From an uncultured Alphaproteobacteria bacterium (GTDB lineage Bacteria > Pseudomonadota > Alphaproteobacteria > Thalassobaculales > Thalassobaculaceae): a stretch of DNA of 12,367 nucleotides. A program made the translations under genes and the position numbers. The notes under the pieces are model-generated. The model was not told where the DNA came from. It searched no databases and was given only the letters and a program-made list of their open reading frames with translations. Shown in pieces: positions 1 to 7,780 of this stretch. How positions within the stretch are numbered: position 1 is the first letter of the stretch; every line of letters starts with the position of its first letter. Location: NCBI GenBank assembly GCA_938028645.1, contig CALIMD010000158.1, forward strand, positions 1 to 12,367. The letters run 5' to 3'.

Positions 1-52
1 TCGAGGACGGACGGAACCCGTAAAGGTCTCAACGGCTCTAGCTGTCGAGAAG

Positions 53-80
53 AACCGCAAACTACGGTTATTTGTCTTAT
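53..80 (+). terminator. weak hairpin at the left edge, possible terminator
   Basis: AACCG (53-57) and CGGTT (65-69) can pair around a 7-base loop, followed by a T-rich but interrupted stretch (ATTTGTCTTATT). It could end a plus-strand gene lying left of the window. The stem is short and the T tract poor, so this is tentative. The rest of 1-152 shows no gene I can support. Confidence 0.2.
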
Positions 81-152
81 TAGTCAAGATTTGCGTTATT
101 ATTTATTGTTATCCCTTATTTCTTCTTTTATTTTATCAAAAGTCATTAAACT

Positions 153-1223
153 TTATATTATTTTATCAAAGTCAGACTTACTCATTCCATTTTCACATCC
201 CAGTTTGATCATTTCGGCCCAAGTATTATCATCGATAGGAATGCCATCTAATTTTCGTTTTTGCATAGATTCTTGTTCTGGCTCACCAGCAACGCGGATT
301 TTATCGTGCCCCTCTGCTGGCTGTCCGGATTTCACATAATCAACCAAACTATCAAATTCGGCGGCAAAGGAAACACCGGATTGGAATTGGCTCGGATCTA
401 TTATAATAGTTAACATATTGTTTCTGATTGTTTCTCCTGTGTTTAGCTCCGGTCTTGCTGTTCCGCCTCCCGGTAAGCCACCCGCTAATAGATCACAGAG
501 CAAAGCCAAGCCATATCCTTTATGCTCACCAAAAGATAACAAAGCGCCCATGGGGTCCCTAAAAACCACTCCAGGATCGCTCGTTAATTTTCCATTTGGG
601 CCAACAAGGGCGTCAGGCATAGGTAGTTGCTTTTCCGAATAGTGAGCGACCCGAACCTTGCCTTGTGCTACCCTGCTTGTTGCCATATCCAAAACCATCA
701 TCGGTGTCTTTTCTGTAGCAGGAATAGCCGTACAATATGGATTAGTGGAATATCGGGCCTCATAGCCCCCATATGGTGCGACGTAGGGCTTGTGGCCAGT
801 TGCATTCACGTAATGGATCGAAATAAATCCTGCCTTGGCACATAATTCTCCCCAGGCGCCAATTCGGCCAAGGTGATGAACATTTCGTAATCCGACGAAT
901 GCCGCCCCATTTCGTTTGACTTTGTCGATCCCAAGGTTCATTGCCTCGCGGCCTATCGTCTGCCCATACCCCATATTACCATCGAGAAGCAGATATACGC
1001 CATTATCCGTAATTAGAGAAATATCAGCACCGGGTGTCATTGTTCCCGTCAAAGCATGCTGCATGTAACGCGGGGCAAGACCGACGCCGTGGCTATCGTG
1101 TCCCATTAAATTAGCCTCTACAAGATTAAGCGCAACAGCTTCAGCCTCCTCAAATTCACTTCCAGAAGCCTGAATCATTTTTGTAACTAGTTTTTCTAAT
1201 GGTTTATGTTCAACAATTACCAC
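153..1223 (-). CDS. Ldh-family NAD(P)-dependent 2-hydroxyacid dehydrogenase (malate/L-lactate/ureidoglycolate type)
   Basis: A 356-residue protein of the Ldh2/MDH2 family (type II malate/L-lactate dehydrogenases, also YlbC, ComC and 2,3-diketogulonate reductase). These soluble enzymes reduce 2-oxo acids or oxidise 2-hydroxyacids with NAD(P). Family marks seen are HDSHG at residues 42-46, the NVHHLG segment near 114-119 holding the probable catalytic histidine, STNPYCTAIP near 159-168, LDMATS followed by a QGK segment near 178-189, and GEHKGYGLAL near 232-241. Length is normal for the family. The start is GTG at 1223, chosen because a clear AGGAG (forward CTCCT, 1231-1235) lies 7 bases upstream; the ATG just above it is in another frame and stops at once. 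The gene is divergent from dapF and stands alone. Substrate cannot be read from sequence: malate, lactate, ureidoglycolate or a sugar acid are all possible. Family call is firm, substrate open. Confidence 0.9.
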   Translation of the reverse strand: MVIVEHKPLEKLVTKMIQASGSEFEEAEAVALNLVEANLMGHDSHGVGLAPRYMQHALTGTMTPGADISLITDNGVYLLLDGNMGYGQTIGREAMNLGIDKVKRNGAAFVGLRNVHHLGRIGAWGELCAKAGFISIHYVNATGHKPYVAPYGGYEARYSTNPYCTAIPATEKTPMMVLDMATSRVAQGKVRVAHYSEKQLPMPDALVGPNGKLTSDPGVVFRDPMGALLSFGEHKGYGLALLCDLLAGGLPGGGTARPELNTGETIRNNMLTIIIDPSQFQSGVSFAAEFDSLVDYVKSGQPAEGHDKIRVAGEPEQESMQKRKLDGIPIDDNTWAEMIKLGCENGMSKSDFDKII

Positions 1224-1255
1224 TCTTCATCTCCTAATTGGACTTTTTTGGCCTG

Positions 1256-1285
1256 ACTATATGAACTGACCACCTAAATCGACAA
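1256..1285 (-). promoter_or_regulatory. candidate sigma70-type promoter for the Ldh-family dehydrogenase
   Basis: On the minus strand a TTGTCG box (forward CGACAA, 1280-1285) and a TATAGT box (forward ACTATA, 1256-1261) are separated by 18 bases. They match the -35 and -10 consensus at 4/6 and 5/6 positions. Transcription would start near 1249, giving a leader of about 26 bases with the AGGAG site in it. Inferred by eye only. Confidence 0.4.
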
Positions 1286-1290
1286 GTGCA

Positions 1291-1319
1291 TTGGCCGCAA
1301 GCAAAAAAAGCAGTATATC
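1291..1319 (+). promoter_or_regulatory. candidate dapF promoter placing the transcript start at the start codon
   Basis: TTGGCC (1291-1296) and TATATC (1314-1319) are spaced 17 bases apart, each matching 4/6 of the sigma70 consensus. The predicted start point falls at about 1325-1326, on the dapF ATG, which would make the message leaderless. This agrees with the absence of a ribosome binding site before dapF. Weak boxes, so tentative. Confidence 0.3.
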
Positions 1320-1325
1320 ATTCTT

Positions 1326-2141
1326 ATGACTATACCATTTATAAAAATGCATGGCCTTGGAAACGATTTCGTGATTATAGATCACCGCCTATCTGATAAC
1401 GTATTAAACTCGTCTCAAATCACTCGTCTTGGGAATCGGCGACGCGGAATTGGCTTTGATCAACTTTTGACAATTTTTCCTGCAAGAGGCGATGGCGACG
1501 TCTTTTTGAAGATAAACAATCCAGATGGAAGTGAAGCCGAGGCCTGCGGGAATGGGACGCGATGTGTAGCGGACTTATTAATGCGTGAAAGCAATCTTCC
1601 AAACATCACAATAGAGACAGTCGCCGGCAAACTTTACTGCCGCAGAAACAGTGATAAAAATGTTTCAGTCAATATGGGCATAGTAAAAACCAACTGGGAC
1701 GATATCCCTCTAATCAAATCTGCGGACACATCGCGCGTTCAATTAGAAGACGCCCCTTTTACTGAATGTTGTTGTGTCAATATCGGAAACCCACATGCTG
1801 TATTTTTTTGCGATGACGCTGACGCTATAGATTTACGCACGATTGGACCAATCCTGGAAAAGAATAAAATGTTCCCAAAAGGAGCAAATATCGAATTCGC
1901 AACGGTAAAATCAAATAATCAAATACGAATGCGCGTATGGGAGCGGGGCGCAGGGATCACTGAAGCTTGTGGTTCAGGCGCTTGTGCGGTTTTAGTAGCC
2001 TCGGCCCGCAACGGCCTAACCGAGCGAAAGGCTGAAGTGATTCTCGATGGAGGAAGCTTGGGTATTGAATGGGTTGATGATGGATCTATACTAATGACTG
2101 GCCCAACGACAGTCAGTTTTCGAGGGGAAATCTCTGTTTGA
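1326..2141 (+). CDS. dapF: diaminopimelate epimerase
   Basis: A cytoplasmic, cofactor-independent epimerase that converts LL- to meso-diaminopimelate, the precursor of lysine and of the peptidoglycan crosslink residue. The 271-residue length is normal. Both catalytic cysteines are present: Cys74 in EACGNGTR and Cys215 in EACGSGACAV. The N-terminal KMHGLGNDFV signature (residues 7-16) and the NIGNPHAV segment (152-159) are intact. ATG 1326 places the family signature at the usual distance from the N-terminus, although no Shine-Dalgarno sequence precedes it. It opens a run with mtaB and ftsY, an order I know from Alphaproteobacteria. The only loose neighbour relation is the 60-base gap to mtaB. 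Confidence 0.97.
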   Translation: MTIPFIKMHGLGNDFVIIDHRLSDNVLNSSQITRLGNRRRGIGFDQLLTIFPARGDGDVFLKINNPDGSEAEACGNGTRCVADLLMRESNLPNITIETVAGKLYCRRNSDKNVSVNMGIVKTNWDDIPLIKSADTSRVQLEDAPFTECCCVNIGNPHAVFFCDDADAIDLRTIGPILEKNKMFPKGANIEFATVKSNNQIRMRVWERGAGITEACGSGACAVLVASARNGLTERKAEVILDGGSLGIEWVDDGSILMTGPTTVSFRGEISV

Positions 2142-2201
2142 ATTTATGACCCACTTCAAAAAAGTTGCTTTTCATGCTGTTAGGAGCCATGTCTTGTCGT
2201 T

Positions 2202-3470
2202 ATGAAGATGAATATGACAAATAAAGATATAGTGGAAACATTTGGATGCCGGCTTAATGCGTTTGAGTCGGAAATTATAAAATCCAATCTCCTTACAACG
2301 TCTGAGAGACAGCGCATCGTTTTTAATACATGTGCTGTCACAGCTGAGGCTGAGAGACAAGCTCGACAGGCTATTCGGAAAGCTCGACGAGTTAACCCTG
2401 ATGCAGAAATTATAGTAACCGGTTGTTCAGCTCAGCTTAATCCAAAAACATTCGCGAGCATGCCCGAAGTAGATCGAATTTTAGGAAATGAAGAAAAACT
2501 TTTGCCGCATGTTTGGAATGAGGATGGCGGTCCAAAAACCTTTGTAAACGATATAATGAATGTGAGTGAGGTAGCCCCACAACTTGTCGCTGGGTTTGAG
2601 AATAGAGTACGAGCGTTTGTTCAGGTCCAACAAGGCTGCGACCACCGTTGTACTTTTTGCATCATACCATTTGCTAGAGGAAATAGCCGGTCGATACCAG
2701 TTGGCAGGCTGGTTGAACAAACACAAACGCTGATAGATAACGGTTATAAAGAAATTGTTTTAACTGGTGTAGACCTCACGTCTTATGGTTCGGATCTGCC
2801 AGGGCAACCTTCTCTGGGCAATATGGTAGGCCGCTTACTAAAACATGTCCCAGACATGAAGCGGCTCCGATTATCCTCCTTGGACCCCGTCGAAATAGAC
2901 GCGGATTTACTTAAATTAATAGGAGGTGAACCACGTTTAATGCCTCATTTACATTTGAGCATACAAGCAGGCAACGACATGATACTGAAGAGGATGAAGC
3001 GCCGACATCTGCGTAACGATGTTATCGAAATAACTAAACAACTTAGAGGCATGCGGCCTGATATTGTTCTAGGTGCCGATTTAATTGCCGGCTTTCCAAC
3101 AGAGACAGAAACAATGTTTAAACAATCACTCGATTTAATAAGTGAAATTGAGCTGGTTCATCTTCACGTATTTCCTTATTCTGAAAGAGAGGGTACTCCT
3201 GCGGCAAAGATGCCCCAAGTCCCCCACGTCGTACGAAAGGCGCGAGCAGCTATTCTAAGGAAAGCTGGGCAAAATATGCTTCATAAACATTTAAAAAGTT
3301 GTATTGGTCGGAGAGAACGAGTGTTAGTCGAAAAAGACTCGGTTGGCAGGACAGAGCATTTTATTCCCATGAATATCAAAAACTCCAAAGGTCCAGGGGA
3401 AATTATTGAGGCAATAGTGACATCAGCAACAGCGACAGAGCTGCACGGTAGTTACGAAAGGCGATCTTAA
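2202..3470 (+). CDS. mtaB: tRNA (N6-threonylcarbamoyladenosine(37)-C2)-methylthiotransferase MtaB
   Basis: A radical-SAM methylthiotransferase that adds a methylthio group to t6A at tRNA position 37 (ms2t6A), stabilising decoding of ANN codons. The N-terminal MTTase domain has the three cluster cysteines Cys16 (TFGCRLN), Cys44 (FNTCAV) and Cys75 (TGCSAQ). The radical-SAM motif is Cys146-x3-Cys150-x2-Cys153 (QGCDHRCTFC). A short TRAM-like tail, probably for RNA binding, spans roughly 355-418. The TFGCRLN start with CAV after Cys44 fits MtaB better than MiaB or RimO. At 422 residues it is near the alphaproteobacterial norm. The start is uncertain: ATG codons at 2202, 2208 and 2214 are all in frame and none has a well-placed ribosome site (AGGAG at 2182-2186 is 15 bases above 2202). 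The stop lies 2 bases before the ftsY start, suggesting coupled translation. Confidence 0.94.
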   Translation: MKMNMTNKDIVETFGCRLNAFESEIIKSNLLTTSERQRIVFNTCAVTAEAERQARQAIRKARRVNPDAEIIVTGCSAQLNPKTFASMPEVDRILGNEEKLLPHVWNEDGGPKTFVNDIMNVSEVAPQLVAGFENRVRAFVQVQQGCDHRCTFCIIPFARGNSRSIPVGRLVEQTQTLIDNGYKEIVLTGVDLTSYGSDLPGQPSLGNMVGRLLKHVPDMKRLRLSSLDPVEIDADLLKLIGGEPRLMPHLHLSIQAGNDMILKRMKRRHLRNDVIEITKQLRGMRPDIVLGADLIAGFPTETETMFKQSLDLISEIELVHLHVFPYSEREGTPAAKMPQVPHVVRKARAAILRKAGQNMLHKHLKSCIGRRERVLVEKDSVGRTEHFIPMNIKNSKGPGEIIEAIVTSATATELHGSYERRS

Positions 3471-3472
3471 AG

Positions 3473-4408
3473 TTGGAACCAGATAGCAACACAAATGGTT
3501 GGTTTAAAAGATTAAAAAGTGGGTTATCCAAATCATCGGACAAGGTAGTGAGTGGAGTATCATCGCTATTTACCGAAAAAAAACTCGATGATGCGACGCT
3601 TGAGGAGCTTGAGGATTTATTAATAACATCTGACTTGGGGGTCGCCGCAGCGAGTGAGATGACTCGAAATCTAGCGGCAAAAAAATTCGATCGCAGTATA
3701 AGCGAAGAAGATATTCGTGTTTCATTTGCAAGCGACATCGCTAACATTTTAAAGCCTTTCGCCAAGCCTATAAAAATAGATCCGTCTCTAAAGCCTCACA
3801 TAGTTCTAGTTTGTGGGGTAAACGGAAGCGGCAAAACAACTACAATCGGTAAATTAGCGCAGCAATGGACCGATGAGGGGAAAAAAGTATGCCTGGCCGC
3901 AGGTGATACATTTAGAGCCGCCGCAATAGAACAACTACAAGTTTGGGGGCAACGAGCCAATATACCCGTTATCACGCATCCCCAAGGAAGCGACCCAGCG
4001 GCTTTAGCGTTCGACGCAGTTGGAAAATGTATAGAAGATCAGATTGATATTCTTCTTATTGATACTGCAGGTCGACTGCAAAATAGGTCCGAATTGATGG
4101 AAGAACTAGCGAAAATTGTGCGGGTTATAAAAAAACAAACCCCGGACGCTCCTCATGATTGTTTATTGATATTGGACGGCACGGTTGGACAAAATGCTCA
4201 TAACCAAGTCTCTACTTTTCTCGAAATGATTAATGTCACGGGGCTTGTTGTTACAAAACTTGATGGCTCCGCTAGAGGGGGTGTAATAGTATCCTTGGCC
4301 AAAAAGTTTGAATTACCTATACACGCTATTGGCGTTGGAGAGGCGGCTCAAGATTTGCGCGCGTTTAGTCCCGAAATATTTGCGAAAAGTCTAATGGACT
4401 TAAATTGA
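3473..4408 (+). CDS. ftsY: signal recognition particle receptor FtsY
   Basis: The SRP-receptor GTPase, which docks Ffh-bound ribosomes at the inner membrane for cotranslational insertion. All GTPase elements are visible: GVNGSGKT (115-122), DTFRAAAIEQL (145-155), DTAGR (197-201), TKLDG (261-265) and GVGE (287-290). The N-terminal amphipathic piece WFKRLKSGL (10-18) resembles the membrane-targeting helix, followed by a four-helix N domain. At 311 residues it lacks a long acidic A domain, as is common outside enterobacteria. The start is TTG at 3473, 2 bases after the mtaB stop, with GAAAGG at 3456-3461 as a somewhat distant ribosome site. No ATG begins the frame before the conserved helix. The end overlaps a possible TTG start of the next frame (TTGA, 4405-4408). 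Confidence 0.96.
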   Translation: MEPDSNTNGWFKRLKSGLSKSSDKVVSGVSSLFTEKKLDDATLEELEDLLITSDLGVAAASEMTRNLAAKKFDRSISEEDIRVSFASDIANILKPFAKPIKIDPSLKPHIVLVCGVNGSGKTTTIGKLAQQWTDEGKKVCLAAGDTFRAAAIEQLQVWGQRANIPVITHPQGSDPAALAFDAVGKCIEDQIDILLIDTAGRLQNRSELMEELAKIVRVIKKQTPDAPHDCLLILDGTVGQNAHNQVSTFLEMINVTGLVVTKLDGSARGGVIVSLAKKFELPIHAIGVGEAAQDLRAFSPEIFAKSLMDLN

Positions 4409-4449
4409 AAAAATTGTCCGAACGGCAATGTAATGAAGCAGGAAATAAA

Positions 4450-5133
4450 ATGGAAAAAATAGGTGAAAAATGGCTCCCAACATCCATACCCGTGACCGGA
4501 GACAATCCTTTTTATGTTCGTCGTATATTTTGTGTTGGGCGTAATTATGCAGCTCATGCGCGAGAAATGGGACACGATCCAGATCGGGACTTGCCATTTT
4601 TTTTCATGAAGCCGTTTGATACTATTGTAAACTCAGGATCCACAATTCCATATCCTTCTATGACAAATGACCTTCACCACGAAATAGAATTGGTTGTTGC
4701 ATTAAAAACCGGTGGATCCAACATCAGAGAAGATCAAGCAACCAACTGTATATATGGTTATGCTGTAGGTCTGGATATGACGAGACGTGATCTACAAAGT
4801 GAAGCTAAAAAACTAGGAAGGCCGTGGGATATGGCTAAAGGTTTTGATAACTCTGCGCCCTGTGCACCAATCACAAAAAAAGAGGATGTTGAAAATATTG
4901 AAAGCGCAACAATCGAGCTAAAGGTGAATGATCAAATCAAACAACAATCAAGTATTGACCATTTAATCTGGTCTGTCCCAGAGACGATATGTTTTTTATC
5001 AAAACTGGTTGAGTTAAAACCCGGCGACCTCATTTACTCTGGGACTCCAGACGGTGTAGGTGCTGTAAAAGCAGGCGACTATCTCTATGGCACAATCACA
5101 GGATTAAGCGACCTAGAGATCAACTATAAGTGA
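4450..5133 (+). CDS. fumarylacetoacetate hydrolase-family protein (FAHD1/YcgM type)
   Basis: A 227-residue single-domain FAH-family enzyme closest in pattern to FAHD1/YcgM, which act as acylpyruvases or oxaloacetate decarboxylases; homologues also include 4-oxalocrotonate decarboxylases and isomerases. Seen are CVGRNYAAHAREMG (28-41), the metal-ligand glutamates in HHEIEL (Glu78, Glu80), Asp109 in GLDMTRRDLQ, the PWDMAKGFD segment with Lys130, and YSGTPDGVG (196-204). I chose ATG 4450 because AGGA (4440-4443) lies 6 bases upstream and the family signature then begins near residue 28. The frame also opens at TTG 4405, overlapping the ftsY stop as TTGA; that would add 15 unconserved residues and coupled translation. 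The exact reaction cannot be fixed from sequence, and its place between ftsY and xthA gives no pathway clue. Confidence 0.88.
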   Translation: MEKIGEKWLPTSIPVTGDNPFYVRRIFCVGRNYAAHAREMGHDPDRDLPFFFMKPFDTIVNSGSTIPYPSMTNDLHHEIELVVALKTGGSNIREDQATNCIYGYAVGLDMTRRDLQSEAKKLGRPWDMAKGFDNSAPCAPITKKEDVENIESATIELKVNDQIKQQSSIDHLIWSVPETICFLSKLVELKPGDLIYSGTPDGVGAVKAGDYLYGTITGLSDLEINYK

Positions 5134-5143
5134 GCGTGACATT

Positions 5144-5938
5144 ATGAGAATCACTACTTGGAACATCAATTCAGTGAGATTACGCGCACCATTGGCGACT
5201 CAGGTATTAAAAATTTTAAAACCAGACGTTCTTTGCCTCCAAGAAACAAAATGCCCAAATGAATTGTTTCCTTATGAAGTTTTCCAAGAGGTTGGTTATC
5301 CCCATATTTGTGTAAACGGAATGAAAGGGTATAACGGCGTTGCTCTAATCTCAAGGATACCATTTGAGAAGACCAATATTTTAAACTGGGTTGGCAGAGA
5401 GGATTGCCGTCACATATCAGCTGTATTCGAGGACGGGATTGAACTTCATAATTTCTATATCCCGGCAGGGGGCGACGAACCCAATATCGAAAAAAATGAA
5501 AAGTTCGATCACAAACTGAAATTTATCACCGAAATGACTGACTGGTTTTCTACAAACAGGAAACCAACCGATCCAATGATACTAGTAGGAGACCTTAATA
5601 TAGCGCCTTTAGAGTGTGACGTATGGTCTCATAAACAGCTTCTTAAAGTAGTATCCCACACGCCAATAGAAGTTGATCATTTAAATAGACTTATGAGTGC
5701 GTCCGACTGGATAGATACTGCCCGTTATCTAACCCCAGCACCCAAAAAGTTATTTACATGGTGGAGTTACAGATCCCGAGAATGGCGTACTGCTAATAAA
5801 GGCAGAAGATTGGACCATATATGGGTAACGCCATTACTGAAGCAAAAAATTGTAGACTCTGGAGTACTGAGAGACGCAAGAGGATGGGAGAAACCATCCG
5901 ATCATGCACCAGTCACAACAGATCTGGGCCAATTCTAG
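5144..5938 (+). CDS. xthA: exodeoxyribonuclease III
   Basis: An ExoIII/AP endonuclease of base excision repair: it cleaves DNA 5' to abasic sites and removes 3' blocking groups. At 264 residues it has the standard length. The EEP-fold catalytic set is present: Asn7 (TWNINSVR), Glu34 (LQETK), Tyr105 (FYIPAGGDEP), Asp150 and Asn152 (VGDLNIAP), Asp224 (RRLDHIWV), and Asp253-His254 (KPSDHAPV). The FTWWSYR DNA-contact loop (204-210) is also there. ATG 5144 begins the typical MRITTWNINS start and lies 10 bases after the previous stop, so it is probably cotranscribed. The 3' end is unusual: its TAG stop and the denD stop on the opposite strand are both contained in CTAG at 5935-5938. Confidence 0.96.
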   Translation: MRITTWNINSVRLRAPLATQVLKILKPDVLCLQETKCPNELFPYEVFQEVGYPHICVNGMKGYNGVALISRIPFEKTNILNWVGREDCRHISAVFEDGIELHNFYIPAGGDEPNIEKNEKFDHKLKFITEMTDWFSTNRKPTDPMILVGDLNIAPLECDVWSHKQLLKVVSHTPIEVDHLNRLMSASDWIDTARYLTPAPKKLFTWWSYRSREWRTANKGRRLDHIWVTPLLKQKIVDSGVLRDARGWEKPSDHAPVTTDLGQF

Positions 5939-6930
5939 GTTGCCGCTTTTGCCCCATCCAATTCATCCTCGATAAACGCGTTTATGACATCTTCCATAGA
6001 CGAGTCTTTTACAAATCCCAACGCCGATGCCTTCTCTGTATTAAATGCCGGCGGCCAACCATCTACGATTTTTTGAATAAATGGATCAGGCTTCCAATCA
6101 ATCCTATCGGCTACACTATTTCCAGCTACATTGCGCAGTGCGTCTGCCATGCCACTAATACTCATACTAAACCCGGGTAGTGTAACTTCCCGTGACGGCC
6201 CCCAATCTTCTGATGATATGTTATGAGCCCTAACAATATTCTCGATTATTGAACGTGGCGATGCCAGAAACATCTTAGATTCTGGGCTTACAGGACAAAT
6301 AGCTGACTGACCTTGTAGCGGTTCTCTTATTATAGAACTGGCAAATGTTGAAGCTGCTTTATTTGGTTTTCCTGGGCGCACTACCACGGTTGGAAACCGT
6401 AGTGCTCGGCCATCAACAAATCCCTTTCGGCTATAATCAGTTACTAATAATTCCCCTACAACCTTTTGTGTTCCATAAGATGTCTGTGGAGTTCTAGCAG
6501 TCATATCTTCGATTACAGAAGGCATATCGCCGCCAAAAGCCGCACAGGAGCTCGCAAAGATTACTCTTGGTTGTGTTCCATGTCGCCGACAAATATCAAG
6601 AATACTGCGCGTTGCGTCCAAATTGACCGACATCCCCAAATCAAAATCTTCCTCAGCGCCTGCGCTGACTACAGCTGCTAAATGGAAGATGCTATCGGTC
6701 GAAACTGGTATGGCCTTCTCTAACAAGGAAGTTTCGGTTATATCGCCTGTTAATATAGTCACTCGAGGATTGTCAGCGAGCTCTTTTGAAGGATTAACAA
6801 CATCTAATAATGTAATATGTTCAACCTTTGAAAAATTTCCCTTGGAATCTAACAAAGCATTGGCATCTAAAAGTCTATGAGCCAATTTTTGACCCAAAAA
6901 GCCCGAGCCCCCCGTTATGGTAATATTCAT
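5935..6930 (-). CDS. denD: D-erythronate dehydrogenase (NAD-dependent epimerase/dehydratase family)
   Basis: A 331-residue extended short-chain dehydrogenase/reductase. The Rossmann glycine motif is GGSGFLG (7-13) and the active-site set is Ser128/Ser129 with YGTQK (Tyr152, Lys156). The RFPTVVVRPGKPNKAAS stretch (178-194) followed by IIREPLQG (200-207) is characteristic of DenD, which oxidises D-erythronate at C2 to 2-oxo-D-tetronate with NAD. The neighbours support this: otnI lies upstream on the same strand and otnK is divergent, the known tetronate pathway set. ATG 6930 is preceded by AGGAG (forward CTCCT, 6937-6941) with 6-base spacing. The gene is 19 bases downstream of otnI, so the two form an operon. 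A related sugar-acid dehydrogenase specificity cannot be excluded from sequence alone. Confidence 0.88.
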   Translation of the reverse strand: MNITITGGSGFLGQKLAHRLLDANALLDSKGNFSKVEHITLLDVVNPSKELADNPRVTILTGDITETSLLEKAIPVSTDSIFHLAAVVSAGAEEDFDLGMSVNLDATRSILDICRRHGTQPRVIFASSCAAFGGDMPSVIEDMTARTPQTSYGTQKVVGELLVTDYSRKGFVDGRALRFPTVVVRPGKPNKAASTFASSIIREPLQGQSAICPVSPESKMFLASPRSIIENIVRAHNISSEDWGPSREVTLPGFSMSISGMADALRNVAGNSVADRIDWKPDPFIQKIVDGWPPAFNTEKASALGFVKDSSMEDVINAFIEDELDGAKAAT

Positions 6931-6949
6931 CAGTTTCTCCTGCTCGATA

Positions 6950-7720
6950 TCAGAGCTGTTTCATCCAGCCAAGGCCAGAATTTGTGTCCCCTTTGGGTCG
7001 ATATTCACAGCCAACCCATCCGTCGTAACCAAGTTCGTCCATCAACCCAAATAAATAAGGATAATTCACTTCACCGATATTTGGTTCATGCCGTCCTGGA
7101 GTTCCTGCAATCTGCATATGCGCCGTTATATCGATATACTCCCGCATGTGAGCGGCTAAATCGCCCTCCATGATCTGACAATGATATAAATCGAATTGCA
7201 ACCTTACGTTATCGGCGCCAACAGCGTCTATTATATCTCGGGCTTGCGCTTGATAATTCAAAAAATAGCCTGGAATATCCCGCGTATTAATTGGTTCTAT
7301 AATTAACATTTTTCCATAACGCGCTGCCACTGGTGCTGCCCGCTTAAGGTTAGAAACTAGGGTTTTGTGATGTTTATCTATTGGCTCGTTTGTTACTAAG
7401 CCGCTCATTGCGTGTATACACGTGTTTCCAAGTACGTTGGCATACTCTATTGCCCGTTCTATTGCCTGTTCAAACGCTTGTTCGCGACCGGGAATAGATC
7501 CTAACCCGCGTTCGTTGTCTTCCCAATTTCCCGCATATGTATTGAAAAGTGCTTGAGTTAAGTTGTTTTCATCCAAACGCTTTTTTATTTCTTCTGAACT
7601 ATATTCATATGGGAAAAGAAACTCGACACCTTCAAATCCCGCAGCCGCTGCTGCCGCAAATCTATCCAAAAAATCAAATTCATTGAACATCATTGAAATG
7701 TTCGCGGCAAATTTTGGCAT
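6950..7720 (-). CDS. otnI: 2-oxo-tetronate isomerase (hydroxypyruvate isomerase-like)
   Basis: A 256-residue TIM-barrel protein of the Hyi/xylose-isomerase-like family. OtnI converts 2-oxo-tetronate to 3-oxo-tetronate in erythronate/threonate breakdown; Hyi itself interconverts hydroxypyruvate and tartronate semialdehyde. The probable metal ligands and catalytic acids are Glu142 (IIEPINTRDIPGYFL), Asp177 and His180 (QFDLYHCQ), Gln203 (MQIAGTPGRHEP) and Glu239 (GCEYRP). The start MPKFAANISMMF at 7720 matches the family N-terminus. The frame stays open upstream to 7930, but that extension crosses the divergent otnK start and resembles nothing. No Shine-Dalgarno sequence precedes 7720; a GATAAT on the minus strand ends 4 bases before the ATG, so a leaderless message is possible. 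Adjacency to denD and otnK favours OtnI over Hyi. Confidence 0.88.
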   Translation of the reverse strand: MPKFAANISMMFNEFDFLDRFAAAAAAGFEGVEFLFPYEYSSEEIKKRLDENNLTQALFNTYAGNWEDNERGLGSIPGREQAFEQAIERAIEYANVLGNTCIHAMSGLVTNEPIDKHHKTLVSNLKRAAPVAARYGKMLIIEPINTRDIPGYFLNYQAQARDIIDAVGADNVRLQFDLYHCQIMEGDLAAHMREYIDITAHMQIAGTPGRHEPNIGEVNYPYLFGLMDELGYDGWVGCEYRPKGDTNSGLGWMKQL

Positions 7721-7739
7721 GGTTATTATCAGCCCAATT

Positions 7740-7780
7740 CTATTAGTTAAATCGTGTGACAATTTTGTGTATGCTAATAG
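7740..7780. repeat. inverted repeat in the otnI-otnK divergent promoter region, possible operator
   Basis: CTATTAG (7740-7746) recurs inverted as CTAATAG (7774-7780), centres 34 bases apart, within the 117 bases between the two start codons. On the plus strand GTGACA (7756-7761) and TAGTAT (7778-7783) or TATAAA (7781-7786) are possible otnK promoter boxes, the repeat arm overlapping them. The region is AT-rich, so chance is a real alternative. Confidence 0.25.

Noticed and set aside
1..152. Possible end of a plus-strand gene (stop at 21-23) or open frames crossing the left edge
   Set aside because: Too few codons to recognise anything; several frames are open by chance and none can be preferred.
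91..339. Plus-strand frame opposite the end of the Ldh-family gene
   Set aside because: It is antisense to a well-supported gene, shows no recognisable motif and lacks a ribosome site.
3403..3765. Serine-rich minus-strand frame opposite ftsY
   Set aside because: It is a low-complexity mirror of ftsY codons with no support of its own.
5821..6180. Plus-strand frame spanning the xthA end and opposite denD
   Set aside because: It overlaps xthA in another frame and is antisense to denD; composition is shadow-like with no motif.
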